A stretch of DNA of 64,000 nucleotides from positions 62,001 through 126,000 of the forward strand of contig NZ_FNAN01000019.1 in assembly GCF_900101885.1 (NCBI RefSeq), read 5' to 3'. The position numbers and the translations under genes are program-made. Positions within the stretch are counted from its first letter, which is position 1. Each line of letters begins with the position of its first letter. Below, piece after piece: positions 43,939-52,482 of the stretch. The notes beneath the pieces are model-generated. The model had not been told where the DNA came from, did no database searches, and saw nothing but the letters and a program-made list of their open reading frames with translations. This DNA comes from Dyadobacter soli (lineage in GTDB: Bacteria > Bacteroidota > Bacteroidia > Cytophagales > Spirosomataceae).

Positions 43939-44760
43939 ATGGGTGCGCAGGAAATTTTCTGGTCTGTCAATATCAAGTTCCTCCGTTTGCGTCAGAAACT
44001 TAGCCAGGAAGCGCTGGCGGAAAAGCTCGGGATCAGCAGGGTGAAGCTCAATGCGATCGAAAGCGGCCGGACGGCCAATCCAACGGTCGACGACCTGATC
44101 AATTTCTCGGAGTATTTCCGGATGAGTATCGACAGCCTTCTTAAAATAGAGCTGAGCAAGCTTTCCGACCAGAAACTGAAAGACCTGGAAGAAGGCAGCG
44201 AGCTGTTCATGAAAGGCGACCAGATCCGCGTGCTGGCCATTACGGTTGATAAGGAAGATAAGGAGAACATCGAATACGTACCCGTGCAGGCGCGGGCAGG
44301 ATACCGCTCCGGTTACGCCGACCCGGAGTTCCTGGCCACATTACCGCGCTTCAACCTGCCTACCGTGCCTAAAAACGGAACGTTCCGGATGTTCCCGACC
44401 GTCGGCGATTCCATGCTGCCGGTACCCGAAGGTGCGGATATCATCACCCGCTACGTGCAGGACTGGACGACCGTGAAGCCGGAGACACCCTGCATTGTGA
44501 TCCTGAAAGGCGACCAGGATTTCGTATTCAAGCAGGTTACCATTCATCAGGAGGCAGGTACGATGCTGCTTCAATCATTCAATAAACAATACTTCGCCTA
44601 CACGGTGCCGATCGGGGAGGTGATAGAGCTCTGGGAATATTACAGCTTCCATAGTAAGGCACTTCCCGAGCCGCAGACGGATATGCAACAACTGATGCGC
44701 ATGTTGCAGGAAATGCAGAACGAATTAAAGGAATTGAAAAAGCGATCGAGCTATAAATAG
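43939..44760 (+). CDS. XRE-family regulator with S24/LexA-like peptidase domain
   Basis: The 273-aa protein has an N-terminal Cro/C1-type helix-turn-helix (LRLRQKLSQEALAEKLGISR) and a C-terminal S24-like domain with Ser158 (VGDSMLPVPEGADII) and Lys198 (DFVFKQV), the LexA-type catalytic pair. A short coiled coil ends it (MQNELKELKKR). It may be a phage-repressor relative or a stress regulator. It diverges from the carotenoid operon. Confidence 0.88.
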   Translation: MGAQEIFWSVNIKFLRLRQKLSQEALAEKLGISRVKLNAIESGRTANPTVDDLINFSEYFRMSIDSLLKIELSKLSDQKLKDLEEGSELFMKGDQIRVLAITVDKEDKENIEYVPVQARAGYRSGYADPEFLATLPRFNLPTVPKNGTFRMFPTVGDSMLPVPEGADIITRYVQDWTTVKPETPCIVILKGDQDFVFKQVTIHQEAGTMLLQSFNKQYFAYTVPIGEVIELWEYYSFHSKALPEPQTDMQQLMRMLQEMQNELKELKKRSSYK

Positions 44761-44790
44761 GGTAGACGAAGCCTTTACAAATAATTGGAC

Positions 44791-44813
44791 AAGCCGGGAC
44801 CTGTGCCCGGCTT
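44791..44813 (+). terminator. Terminator after the XRE regulator
   Basis: AAGCCGGG (44791-44798) and CCCGGCTT (44806-44813) form a perfect 8-bp stem, followed by CTTTGTG. From here to 45172 the sequence is AT-rich, apart from a CCCCGGGG-like core near 45088; I see no gene or confident promoter. Confidence 0.7.
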
Positions 44814-45172
44814 CTTTGTGATAGGTGCTGAAAAGCGTCTTGAAAATGTTATAGTTGTTAAAATGAGGTTAAAAGGCAGAAATCGAATATTTTACGGTTT
44901 GTAAAATACGGAATTCTAGAAATACTGGGCGTTTTTAAGGTATTTATGTAGAACTAATGCGCTTAATTTGATATTAAAAACGTTTGGCAAGGCTTAATAC
45001 TATTTTGTCGATGCGTGTGTATTATCTTCGATTAGTGCAATTTTTTGGCAGGTTGTCACCCCCGAAAACGTTGATATTACCCCAAACAACCCCGGGGTGG
45101 TCACAAAAAAAATAACGGATCGAAACGGGTGGTCTAATTTCGTTGAGCAAGAAAATAAAACGACTCAACATT

Positions 45173-47254
45173 ATGTCTGCCAAACCTCTCCTCTTAAATC
45201 TGTTAGTACTCTTTTTGTTAATCGCAAATCAAGTATCCGCGCAAAGCCCTACCGCTGCTGCACGGCGTTTCAATATATTCCTTAGAGGTGATGCAACATT
45301 GCAAACCAACGAAACCGAAGGCCCGATTGCAGTCGGTGGGAATGTAACTACGAATCAATACCAGATCAGCTTCAACAATCAGCACGGTGTGTTTTTCGTA
45401 AACAATGCATCGATCGGTCTGGCGGTTCGCGGGGCGGTCAAGCTCAATAGTGGAAGCCTCACGGTAAATGGTAACAACTACGTGAAAATCGGTAACTGCA
45501 ACCCTTCCAGCACATCAGGCACAAACCTGAAAGTCTGGTACAAGGATAATAACAATGCAGCTTCAACCATCCGCATTACCGAAGACAACAAGCAGTATTG
45601 GGAAACACCTAATATCACGATCAATGCGAACATCAATACCTGGTCGCCCAGCGTTAGTGAGTTGGTTAATCCGGTTTGTGAAAATGTGTTCGGAACGGGC
45701 GCAGACCAGATCGATATCGACGGTGCGTTCACGACATTTATTAAACGGTCGAACCAGCTGAAAGAAATGGCGGACAACCTCCCCATCCGCGATCAGAACG
45801 GTAATATCGTCGAATCGGCCAAAATGGGACCGTACCTGGATCCCAGCGTGATCGGCAACAACCCTAAAATCATCGTCGATCCCAACAAAATCAACGTTCT
45901 GACCGTTTCGGCTGCCGTTTGGAATAAAATCGGAAACTCAAACATCGAAGGCATTCCGCAAGGCCCGCAACTGGGACAAACTTCACCGAATAATAACTTT
46001 GCGCTGATTATCAATATCGTAGATTTTCCTACATTCTGTGGACAGACGGGCGGTAACAAAATCAACTTCCCCGGTTTCGGCGGATTGTCAGATCCTCAGG
46101 GCAGCTACGTAATCTATAACTTCCCGGATGCGACCAAAGGCCTGACATTAGGCGGAAATGCGCAGATCAGCGGTACCATTTTCGCGCCGCAAGCCGATGT
46201 GGTGAAAGAGAACAACGGAAATATCAACGGACAAATCATCGCAAAAAGCTTTGTACACAAAAGCGACGAAGTACATTTCTGGCCGTTCCTCCCATCGATC
46301 CCGGAACCGGTTGAAAAGAAAATCGACGCTGCCGCATCTTCGAAATGTGTGAAAAATGCGGCCTGGCTGGATTATAATGTCACTCCAAACTACGATGTCG
46401 CCGGCCAGACGGCAAAAATCGAATGGATCAATTCGGAAGGAAAAGTGATCCAGGAAGACAGCGGCCTGCCGCTTACAGGCAGCCTTCTTTTTCCCGGTGC
46501 TGCGGTGGATATCAATGGAAATGGCGTTGCGTGGCCTGGATTTAAGCAGGAAAACAGCAAATGGGTAGAGGACCCGAGCGATCGTTACGGCTCGTTGCGT
46601 ACCGATGGCGCAACCATCCGGGTGACTGTAAACCCGTCGACCGTGGTAAACATCACCTATCCTGCGTCAACCTCAACCTGTTACACATCGCCTCCTCCTG
46701 CAACAGCTTTACCGGTAACATTAGCATATTTTGCTGTACAAAATGTAAATTGCAATGCGGAACTGAAATGGAAGGTAACCGAAGCCAAAAATTTCTCGCA
46801 TTTCGAGGTCGAACGCTCGTCAGATGCAAAGACTTACAATGCCGTTGCCCGGATCGATTACGACGCCATCAAGGCCACATATAGTTTCAACGACACACCT
46901 TTTTCATCAGAGTCAGTACCTGTAAAGACCTACTATTATCGTCTGAAACAGGTAGATACCGACGAGACATTCGAGTACAGCGCAGTCCGCAGCGTGCAAG
47001 CCGGAACCTGCGATGCCCGGTTGGCAGTGGACTTCTTTCCAAATCCGACCCAGGACGAAATGAATGTCAAAAGTTTCTCGCCGGTGAAAAAAATCGAAAT
47101 ATTCACACTAGGAGGAAAGCAGGTTTACCAGGCAATGCCGGCGACCGCTCAAACAGAAATCAAAGTTAATGTTCAAGCTTTGGCGCAAGGAATGTATATT
47201 GTGAATGTGGTAAATGCAGAGGGAAAGCATTCCGCCAAGGTGCTCAAAAAGTAG
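45173..47254 (+). CDS. Choice-of-anchor A domain protein with type IX secretion sorting domain
   Basis: The 693-aa form begins at ATG 45173 with a signal peptide (MSAKPLLLNLLVLFLLIANQ, VSAQ); an in-frame TTG at 45143 is less likely. Residues 20-370 form a choice-of-anchor A beta domain (FNIFLRGDATLQTNETEGPI, AVGGNVTT). After a Pro-containing linker and a fibronectin-like region (LAYFAVQNVNCNAELKWKV) the C-terminus is a type A sorting domain (FFPNPTQDEMNVKSF, GMYIVNVVNAEGKHSAKVLK). It should be secreted across the outer membrane and held at the surface. Role possibly adhesion. Confidence 0.85.
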   Translation: MSAKPLLLNLLVLFLLIANQVSAQSPTAAARRFNIFLRGDATLQTNETEGPIAVGGNVTTNQYQISFNNQHGVFFVNNASIGLAVRGAVKLNSGSLTVNGNNYVKIGNCNPSSTSGTNLKVWYKDNNNAASTIRITEDNKQYWETPNITINANINTWSPSVSELVNPVCENVFGTGADQIDIDGAFTTFIKRSNQLKEMADNLPIRDQNGNIVESAKMGPYLDPSVIGNNPKIIVDPNKINVLTVSAAVWNKIGNSNIEGIPQGPQLGQTSPNNNFALIINIVDFPTFCGQTGGNKINFPGFGGLSDPQGSYVIYNFPDATKGLTLGGNAQISGTIFAPQADVVKENNGNINGQIIAKSFVHKSDEVHFWPFLPSIPEPVEKKIDAAASSKCVKNAAWLDYNVTPNYDVAGQTAKIEWINSEGKVIQEDSGLPLTGSLLFPGAAVDINGNGVAWPGFKQENSKWVEDPSDRYGSLRTDGATIRVTVNPSTVVNITYPASTSTCYTSPPPATALPVTLAYFAVQNVNCNAELKWKVTEAKNFSHFEVERSSDAKTYNAVARIDYDAIKATYSFNDTPFSSESVPVKTYYYRLKQVDTDETFEYSAVRSVQAGTCDARLAVDFFPNPTQDEMNVKSFSPVKKIEIFTLGGKQVYQAMPATAQTEIKVNVQALAQGMYIVNVVNAEGKHSAKVLKK

Positions 47255-47288
47255 AATGAATTGATCTTATATAGCGTTATGTGAAACT

Positions 47289-47321
47289 TAAAGCTGCCGG
47301 CATTTTGCTGGCAGCTTTTTT
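47289..47321 (+). terminator. Terminator after the anchor-A gene
   Basis: AAGCTGCC (47291-47298) and GGCAGCTT (47310-47317) pair around CATTTTGCT-type loop sequence, followed by TTTT. It lies 34 bp after the stop and before the convergent glycosyltransferase end. Confidence 0.8.
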
Positions 47322-47337
47322 ATATGGCAGTCATATT

Positions 47338-48492
47338 TCACGAAAGCTTCCTCCCTTTCCATTCATATTGCCCCTTCTGGGCAGCCAATCCGAAAAAGCA
47401 GACGTAGAGCGAGTAAAATATCTGGGTTACCGGGATGAATATGAGCGACTTTCGTTTTTCCAGGAAATTAAGAACCGAACCCAGGAAAAACCATTCGGGA
47501 ATGCATTTCAAAGCCAGCATGCCCCAAAAAGCAAATGCGGAAATGCTCCCCGTTAATGCAAGCCCTCCCGCGAGCAGCGCAGAAAAATTGCTCGCGAAAA
47601 TGTAAACCGCGAGGACGAGCGGGGTTTTGTTCTGGTAATGTTTCCATTTGCTGGCCCAACGTTTCCGCTGGCGGTAAAAACTGGCCCAGTTCCGGTGCGG
47701 GGCGGTTCGGATGATGGCGTCGCGGTGGCGGAGAAACCGTACCGAGCCGGGGTGCCGTGCGGCGACCTTGTGCATGAGGAACTCGTCATCGCCGGAGGCA
47801 ATGTGCCGTACGCCATCGTAACCATTCACTTCCAGGAAAGTGGCCTTCTCGTAAGCGAGGTTCGCGCCGTTGCACATGGAAGGGTAGCCTGCCGACATCG
47901 AAGCCGCCCCACTGCCGATCAGGCTTGCGAATTCGACGGTTTGCAAATGGTCGGTGAGGCTGGCTTCTTCCGTGAATGTGACTGGCGAACTGATGAGCTT
48001 CGCGCCTGTATGCAGGTAGCACGTCGCGATCGCGTGCAGCCAGCCGGCTTGCGCGCGGCAGTCGCCATCGGTGGTGACGATGAGCTTGCCCATTGCAAGC
48101 GTCATGGCCGTTTCGATCGCCCGCTTTTTGGGCGCTGAGGTGCGTTCGTCGGGGAGGGGAGTGAGTTTTATCCGTGCCTTTGCATTTGCTGAGAACGCAC
48201 GCACGATGTCGGCGGTATTGTCGGTGGAACTGTCGTCCATGACCAGTACTTCGAAATGGGCGGTGGGCAAGGTCTGGCGGTCGAGATCTTCGAGCAGGGC
48301 AACGATGTTTTCGGCTTCATTCCGGACAGGTATGATGACGGTGATCAAAAAGTCCGCGGGAATGCTCATTGTTGCCGCAGGCTTACGGATTCTGGCCCAT
48401 AGGAAAGTCAACGCGAAGGTAAAGACGGCATAACTGCCCAGCAGTATCCAGATAACCAGTGCGATCCAGGAGTTAAATGCAGCGCCGCTCAT
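47338..48492 (-). CDS. Membrane-bound family 2 glycosyltransferase
   Basis: The 384-aa form starts at ATG 48492, which overlaps the stop of the preceding gene by 4 bp (ATGA); an upstream ATG at 48507 is possible. It has an N-terminal hydrophobic segment, GT2 motifs (TVIIPVRNEAENIVALLEDL, VMDDSSTDNTADIV, VTTDGDCRAQAGWLHAI, QRKRWASKWK) and C-terminal membrane helices (SALLAGGLALTGSISAFAFW). The donor and acceptor are unknown. It is coupled to a lysylphosphatidylglycerol-synthase-like membrane protein, suggesting a joint role in lipid or surface glycan assembly. Confidence 0.85.
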   Translation of the reverse strand: MSGAAFNSWIALVIWILLGSYAVFTFALTFLWARIRKPAATMSIPADFLITVIIPVRNEAENIVALLEDLDRQTLPTAHFEVLVMDDSSTDNTADIVRAFSANAKARIKLTPLPDERTSAPKKRAIETAMTLAMGKLIVTTDGDCRAQAGWLHAIATCYLHTGAKLISSPVTFTEEASLTDHLQTVEFASLIGSGAASMSAGYPSMCNGANLAYEKATFLEVNGYDGVRHIASGDDEFLMHKVAARHPGSVRFLRHRDAIIRTAPHRNWASFYRQRKRWASKWKHYQNKTPLVLAVYIFASNFSALLAGGLALTGSISAFAFWGMLALKCIPEWFFLGSVLNFLEKRKSLIFIPVTQIFYSLYVCFFGLAAQKGQYEWKGRKLS

Positions 48493-49490
48493 CGGGATTT
48501 CTTCCATTTATATTTCCAAACGAGGAAAATCCCGACCAGGATCGGGCCCACGACATTCAGTATCCAGATCAGGAACGTTGCGGCGATGATCTGCTCGGCA
48601 GGAAGTTTGAACGGGGCGAATACCACGAGTGCCGTAAATTCGCGCAAGCCCAGGTCGCCCAGGACGTTGATTGCCGGTATCAATGTTTTGGCCAGAAAAA
48701 TCAATGTAACGCAAGCTGCGAGCTGCAAGACGCTCACCTGAAAGTCAAACAGCGACAATGCGAGTACAAATTGGGAAAGAAAAACAAAGTAACGCAGCAG
48801 CCCGTAACCTGTGCCCGTAGCCAGTTCCGACGGCGTATAGCTCCCTATGACATTTAAATATCCCTTTATTTTTACAAAAATCGGACGCGAAGGTTCCCAT
48901 TTGTCGATTTGCTTTCGGAACGGGAGCAATGCAGGGCCCAGAAAGACAATCGCGATTAATATGCAATTCACCACCGACCGCGCTGTTTCGGGGATAGCGA
49001 GCTGGTCGTTCAGGTAAATCCAGCCGCACGAGCCTGCGAGCACTGAAACATAAAACTGGATACCATTTGAAATAAGCGCCGCGCCGATCGCTTCCAGCCG
49101 GCGGTCGGACTTCAATGCGGCCACGCGCCCGAGCGTATCGCCCAGCTGCGCGGGAACGGCCACGCCTACCGCCAGGCCCGTGAGCGTGCCGCGCATGGCG
49201 TCGCGGAAGGAAAGCGGGATAATGCGTGAGATGAGTTTCTGCCATTTGAGGCTTTCCAGCGCCCAGTTAATGGGTACGAGCAAAAGCATTACTGCAAACA
49301 CCGGCGCATTCTGCACGGACCATATCGTTCCGAAAACGCTACCTATGTCTCCAATGCCCTTTTGTTCATTCCGGAATGTGCGGTAAATGTAACTCAGTAC
49401 CAGTGCCGTCACCACGAGTTTGACTACCCAGAGCAGCTTTGCCTGATTGCTTTTTGGCTTTGGAATGGAGAGTTCCTTATCTTGCACCAT
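48489..49490 (-). CDS. Lysylphosphatidylglycerol synthase-type transmembrane (flippase-like) protein
   Basis: The 333-aa form starts at ATG 49490 (MVQDKELSIPKPKSNQAKLL). It has about eight hydrophobic segments and the LPG_synthase_TM/YbhN pattern (RGTLTGLAVGVAVPAQLGDT, GRVAALKSDRRLEAIGAALI, NVLGDLGLREFTALVVFAPF). This family lacks the acyl-transfer soluble domain here, so it is more like a lipid flippase. It shares its start CATG with ruvC on the other strand and is coupled to the glycosyltransferase downstream. Confidence 0.82.
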   Translation of the reverse strand: MVQDKELSIPKPKSNQAKLLWVVKLVVTALVLSYIYRTFRNEQKGIGDIGSVFGTIWSVQNAPVFAVMLLLVPINWALESLKWQKLISRIIPLSFRDAMRGTLTGLAVGVAVPAQLGDTLGRVAALKSDRRLEAIGAALISNGIQFYVSVLAGSCGWIYLNDQLAIPETARSVVNCILIAIVFLGPALLPFRKQIDKWEPSRPIFVKIKGYLNVIGSYTPSELATGTGYGLLRYFVFLSQFVLALSLFDFQVSVLQLAACVTLIFLAKTLIPAINVLGDLGLREFTALVVFAPFKLPAEQIIAATFLIWILNVVGPILVGIFLVWKYKWKKSR

Positions 49491-50073
49491 GTTAAAAACG
49501 GAGGTTTCGGAAAAGGTCATTATTGGGGTCGACCCCGGCACGCAGGTGATGGGTTACGGGGTGATATCGGTCAAAGGACAGCAGATTTCGCTGGTGCAGT
49601 ACGGGGTGATTCATTTGAGCAAATATAGTACGCACGAGTTGAAGTTGAAGAAAATCTTTGAACGCCTCACCCAGCTGATCGAAGATTACCTGCCCGATGA
49701 AATGGCCATTGAAGATCCGTTTTATGGTAAAAATGCCCAGTCTATGCTCAAACTCGGCCGTGCGCAGGGCGTGGCCATGGCTGCCGCGCTGGCCCGCAAC
49801 ATTCCGATCGTAGAGTACTCTCCTAAGAAAGTAAAACAATCCGTTACCGGCAGCGGTAATGCTTCTAAAGAGCAGGTGGCCTATATGCTCGAAAAGATCC
49901 TCAAAATGGAGCTCAGCCGCGAGTTCATGGATGCGACCGACGGCATCGCGATCGCGATCTGCCATCAGTACCACGCCAATTCACCGGCTTCCACGGGCAC
50001 TACCGGTTCCAAAAAGGCCAAGAAGGGCGGCTGGGGTGCATTCGTGAGCGAAAACCCGGGGCGTATAAAGTAA
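49489..50073 (+). CDS. ruvC: Holliday junction resolvase
   Basis: The 194-aa protein resolves Holliday junctions. It begins MLKTEVSEKVIIGVDPGTQV with the first catalytic Asp in GVDPG, then AIEDPFYGKNAQSMLKLGRA and MDATDGIAIAICHQYH with the later acidic residues. ATG 49489 was preferred over the open frame from 49447, which would overlap the divergent gene by 44 bp; at 49489 the overlap is only 2 bp. The C-terminal tail after residue 165 is longer and basic (SKKAKKGGWGAFVSENPGRI). Confidence 0.95.
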   Translation: MLKTEVSEKVIIGVDPGTQVMGYGVISVKGQQISLVQYGVIHLSKYSTHELKLKKIFERLTQLIEDYLPDEMAIEDPFYGKNAQSMLKLGRAQGVAMAAALARNIPIVEYSPKKVKQSVTGSGNASKEQVAYMLEKILKMELSREFMDATDGIAIAICHQYHANSPASTGTTGSKKAKKGGWGAFVSENPGRIK

Positions 50074-50228
50074 AATCTCAATTTCCTGGTATGATAAAAG
50101 CGGGTTGCATTGAGCTGCCTGGTTGCATTGTTATGTGTTTATCTGATTGATAATCAACTATTAATTGTTTTTTAATGATAAGATTAAAAAACTTTAATGG
50201 TATTAATCCAATATTTGCTTCTAATAAT

Positions 50229-50291
50229 CAAACGTTTGTTTAACTAAATCAAACGATCGTTTGATTTTTACTTTAAAGCCGGTTACCTTTG
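50229..50291 (+). promoter_or_regulatory. TetR operators and promoter of the efflux operon
   Basis: A palindrome CAAACGTTTG (50229-50238) and a perfect 22-bp palindrome centred on ATCAAACGATCGTTTGAT (50246-50267) are followed by TTTG (50260-50263), 20 bp, and TACCTTTG (50284-50291), an exact -33/-7 pair. The -33 box lies inside the larger palindrome, so a bound TetR protein would block it. This is a strong case for autorepression of the gene starting at 50344. Confidence 0.8.
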
Positions 50292-50343
50292 TATTGTCAT
50301 TAGCAAAAAGAAGAAAAATATCCCTTGTTAATGACCTACTTAA

Positions 50344-50988
50344 ATGGAATACAACGCGAAACAATTGCAGATAATAGAAGTGGCAGAGCGGCTGTTTTCA
50401 CAGAAAGGTTTTGCCGGTACTTCGGTGAGGGATATCGCTCAGGAAGCGGATGTGAACGTCTCGATGATATCCTACTATTTCGGTTCGAAGGAAAAGCTGA
50501 TCGAGGCGCTTTTCCAGCTACGCATGACGGAGTCGAGCTCCCGGCTCGAAACACTGGTGATGGCCAGCGAGCTTTCCGCTCTTCAAAAATTCAATGTCTT
50601 TATCGATAGTGTGATCGACCGGCTGATGGGCAACCAATGCTTTCACAACATTATGCTGCGCGAGCAACTGTCGTCGGAGCGTACGCCTGTGATCACGGAA
50701 TATATACGCGGGTTGAAACTGCGGAATGTGGAACTGATCAGAAGGATGATCCGCGAAGGGCAGGAGGCTGGGGATTTCAAGAAGGATATTAATGTGAGCC
50801 TGGTGACTACAACACTTTATGGTACAGTGAATTACGCACTTGCCTCCCAGGATTTTTACAAGATAATCAACGACCTCGGCCACCTGAGCGAGGAGGAATT
50901 TCAGACGCATCTCCGTGGCGAGTTGAGCCAACATCTTAAGAACTTATTCAAATCAACAATAACCAATGAACACCACATCCAGAATTAG
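50344..50988 (+). CDS. TetR-family repressor of the efflux operon
   Basis: The 214-aa protein has an N-terminal TetR DNA-binding domain (IIEVAERLFSQKGFAGTSVR, DIAQEADVNVSMISYYFGSK) and a helical ligand-binding half. It overlaps the tolC-like gene by 23 bp and is the first gene of a four-gene operon with TolC, HlyD and EmrB homologues. The perfect palindromes upstream suggest it represses its own operon; the inducer is unknown. Confidence 0.9.
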   Translation: MEYNAKQLQIIEVAERLFSQKGFAGTSVRDIAQEADVNVSMISYYFGSKEKLIEALFQLRMTESSSRLETLVMASELSALQKFNVFIDSVIDRLMGNQCFHNIMLREQLSSERTPVITEYIRGLKLRNVELIRRMIREGQEAGDFKKDINVSLVTTTLYGTVNYALASQDFYKIINDLGHLSEEEFQTHLRGELSQHLKNLFKSTITNEHHIQN

Positions 50989-52306
50989 AAGAATGGTCAG
51001 TCTGGCAGCCGGGATCGTCTGGATTGCTGTGGCCGGCCATTCGTACGCACAAAGCGCACGCACGATCAAGCTGGAAGAGGCCATTACCATGAGCCTGCAA
51101 AACAGCAAGCAATTGAAACTGAGCCAGAGCAACATCGACCTGGCAGGTTTGGGTATCCGTCAGGTGAAAGAAAACCAGCTGCCGAGCCTGAGCGTTTCGG
51201 GTTCGTACCTGCGGGTGAACTCGCCCAATGTGAACCTCAAAATCAAGCAGGAAGGTAGCGACAGTACCGGCAATTCGGGCGGCATGCCGAATGTACATCA
51301 GGCGATGTACGGAATGGCGAGCGCATCGCTGCCGTTGTTTTCGGGTTTCCGGTTCAAATACGGCCTCGAATCGGCCAAATATGTCGAGCAAGCCGCTAAG
51401 CTGGACGCCGACAACGACCGCGAAGCCGTAGTTCAAAACACCGTGGCCGCCTATGGTAACCTTTATAAAGCTAAAAAGGCCGTCGACCTGGTAGCCGAAA
51501 ACCTTACCAGTGAGCGTGAGCGCGTACAGGAATTTACGAATCGCGAAAAGAACGGAATGCTTGCCCGCAACGACCTGATGAAAGCCAAATTACAGGAGTC
51601 GAATGTGGAACTGGCGTTGCTGAATGCGCAGAACGATTTGAAAATTACCACCATCAACATGAACCTGCTGCTCGGCTTGCCGGAAGAAACCGTGCTCGAA
51701 GCCGATTCCAGCAGCTTTGCCCTATTGAAAGAAGAAGGTAATGCAGCCGAATGGGAACAAACGGCGCTGTCGCACCGGAAGGATTTTGCCGCGAACGGAA
51801 TCCGCCAGAAAGCAGCCGATAGCGACATCAAAGTAGCGAAAGCAGATCTGTATCCAAGTGTAGCACTTTCAGCGGGTTACGTCGCATTGAGTATCCCGGG
51901 TGTAGTTACCGTTCCTAATGCGGTAAATGCAGGCATCGGTTTTAAATACGACGTCGCATCGCTCTGGAAATCAGGTGCAAAGATCGCACAGGCACGCACG
52001 AAGGCTTACCAGTTGAAAACCAACGAGCAGATTATTCTCGATAAAATCCATCTGGAAGTAAACACCGCCTATTACAACTACGTGCTGAGCAAGCGCAAGA
52101 TCGATGTGTACGCGAAAGCAGTGGATCAGGCCAACGAGAACTATCGCATTACCAAAAATAAATACGATAACAGCCTGGTAACCACCACCGAGCTGCTCGA
52201 TGCGGATGTGGCTCAGGTGCAATCGCGCATCGACTACGAAGCCGCGAAAGCCGATGCGGTAGTAGCGTATAAGAAGTTAGAGCAAACAGCAGGCGTAATT
52301 AATTAG
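50966..52306 (+). CDS. TolC-family outer membrane efflux channel
   Basis: The 446-aa protein has a signal peptide (MVSLAAGIVWIAVAGHSYAQ) and two OEP repeats with long alpha-helical segments (LEEAITMSLQNSKQLKLSQS, DREAVVQNTVAAYGNLYKAK, VNTAYYNYVLSKRKIDVYAK, VTTTELLDADVAQVQSRIDY). It forms the outer-membrane part of the tripartite pump with the HlyD and EmrB proteins downstream. Its start lies inside the tetR 3' end, showing coupling. Confidence 0.93.
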   Translation: MNTTSRIRRMVSLAAGIVWIAVAGHSYAQSARTIKLEEAITMSLQNSKQLKLSQSNIDLAGLGIRQVKENQLPSLSVSGSYLRVNSPNVNLKIKQEGSDSTGNSGGMPNVHQAMYGMASASLPLFSGFRFKYGLESAKYVEQAAKLDADNDREAVVQNTVAAYGNLYKAKKAVDLVAENLTSERERVQEFTNREKNGMLARNDLMKAKLQESNVELALLNAQNDLKITTINMNLLLGLPEETVLEADSSSFALLKEEGNAAEWEQTALSHRKDFAANGIRQKAADSDIKVAKADLYPSVALSAGYVALSIPGVVTVPNAVNAGIGFKYDVASLWKSGAKIAQARTKAYQLKTNEQIILDKIHLEVNTAYYNYVLSKRKIDVYAKAVDQANENYRITKNKYDNSLVTTTELLDADVAQVQSRIDYEAAKADAVVAYKKLEQTAGVIN

Positions 52307-52311
52307 GGAGG

Positions 52312-52480
52312 AAAGGGAGGATGGAGGAACGGAGGAAGGGAATCCTCAGGTTAAAAAATCCCTCCTCCCTTTCCTCCCTCCTCCATTCTCCCAAAAATAT
52401 TCAATCATCGCACCGGCGACCCGGTCAATCATTCAGTCATTCACTAATTCCCCGTTCCACGGCGGATCATTCAAAATTGA
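52312..52480. repeat. Purine/pyrimidine inverted repeat and dispersed CACCGGCGACCCGGTC repeat
   Basis: GGAGGAAAGGGAGGATGGAGG-like sequence (52312-52340) faces CCTCCCTTTCCTCCCTCC (from about 52364), forming a long stem around AATCCTCAGGTTAAAAAAT. Then comes CACCGGCGACCCGGTCAATC (52411-52430) and TTCCCCGTTCCACGGCGGAT (52448-52467), which recur near 61621-61790 and 62089-62160. A frame translated through this stretch is not part of the HlyD gene. Confidence 0.8.
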
Positions 52481-52482
52481 AT

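Noticed and set aside
47281..47556. Small frame after the anchor-A gene
   Set aside because: It reads through the terminator and is antisense to the glycosyltransferase 3' end.
52321..52482. N-terminal extension of the HlyD protein
   Set aside because: It translates a dispersed repeat and ends where the typical HlyD start METKNTT begins.
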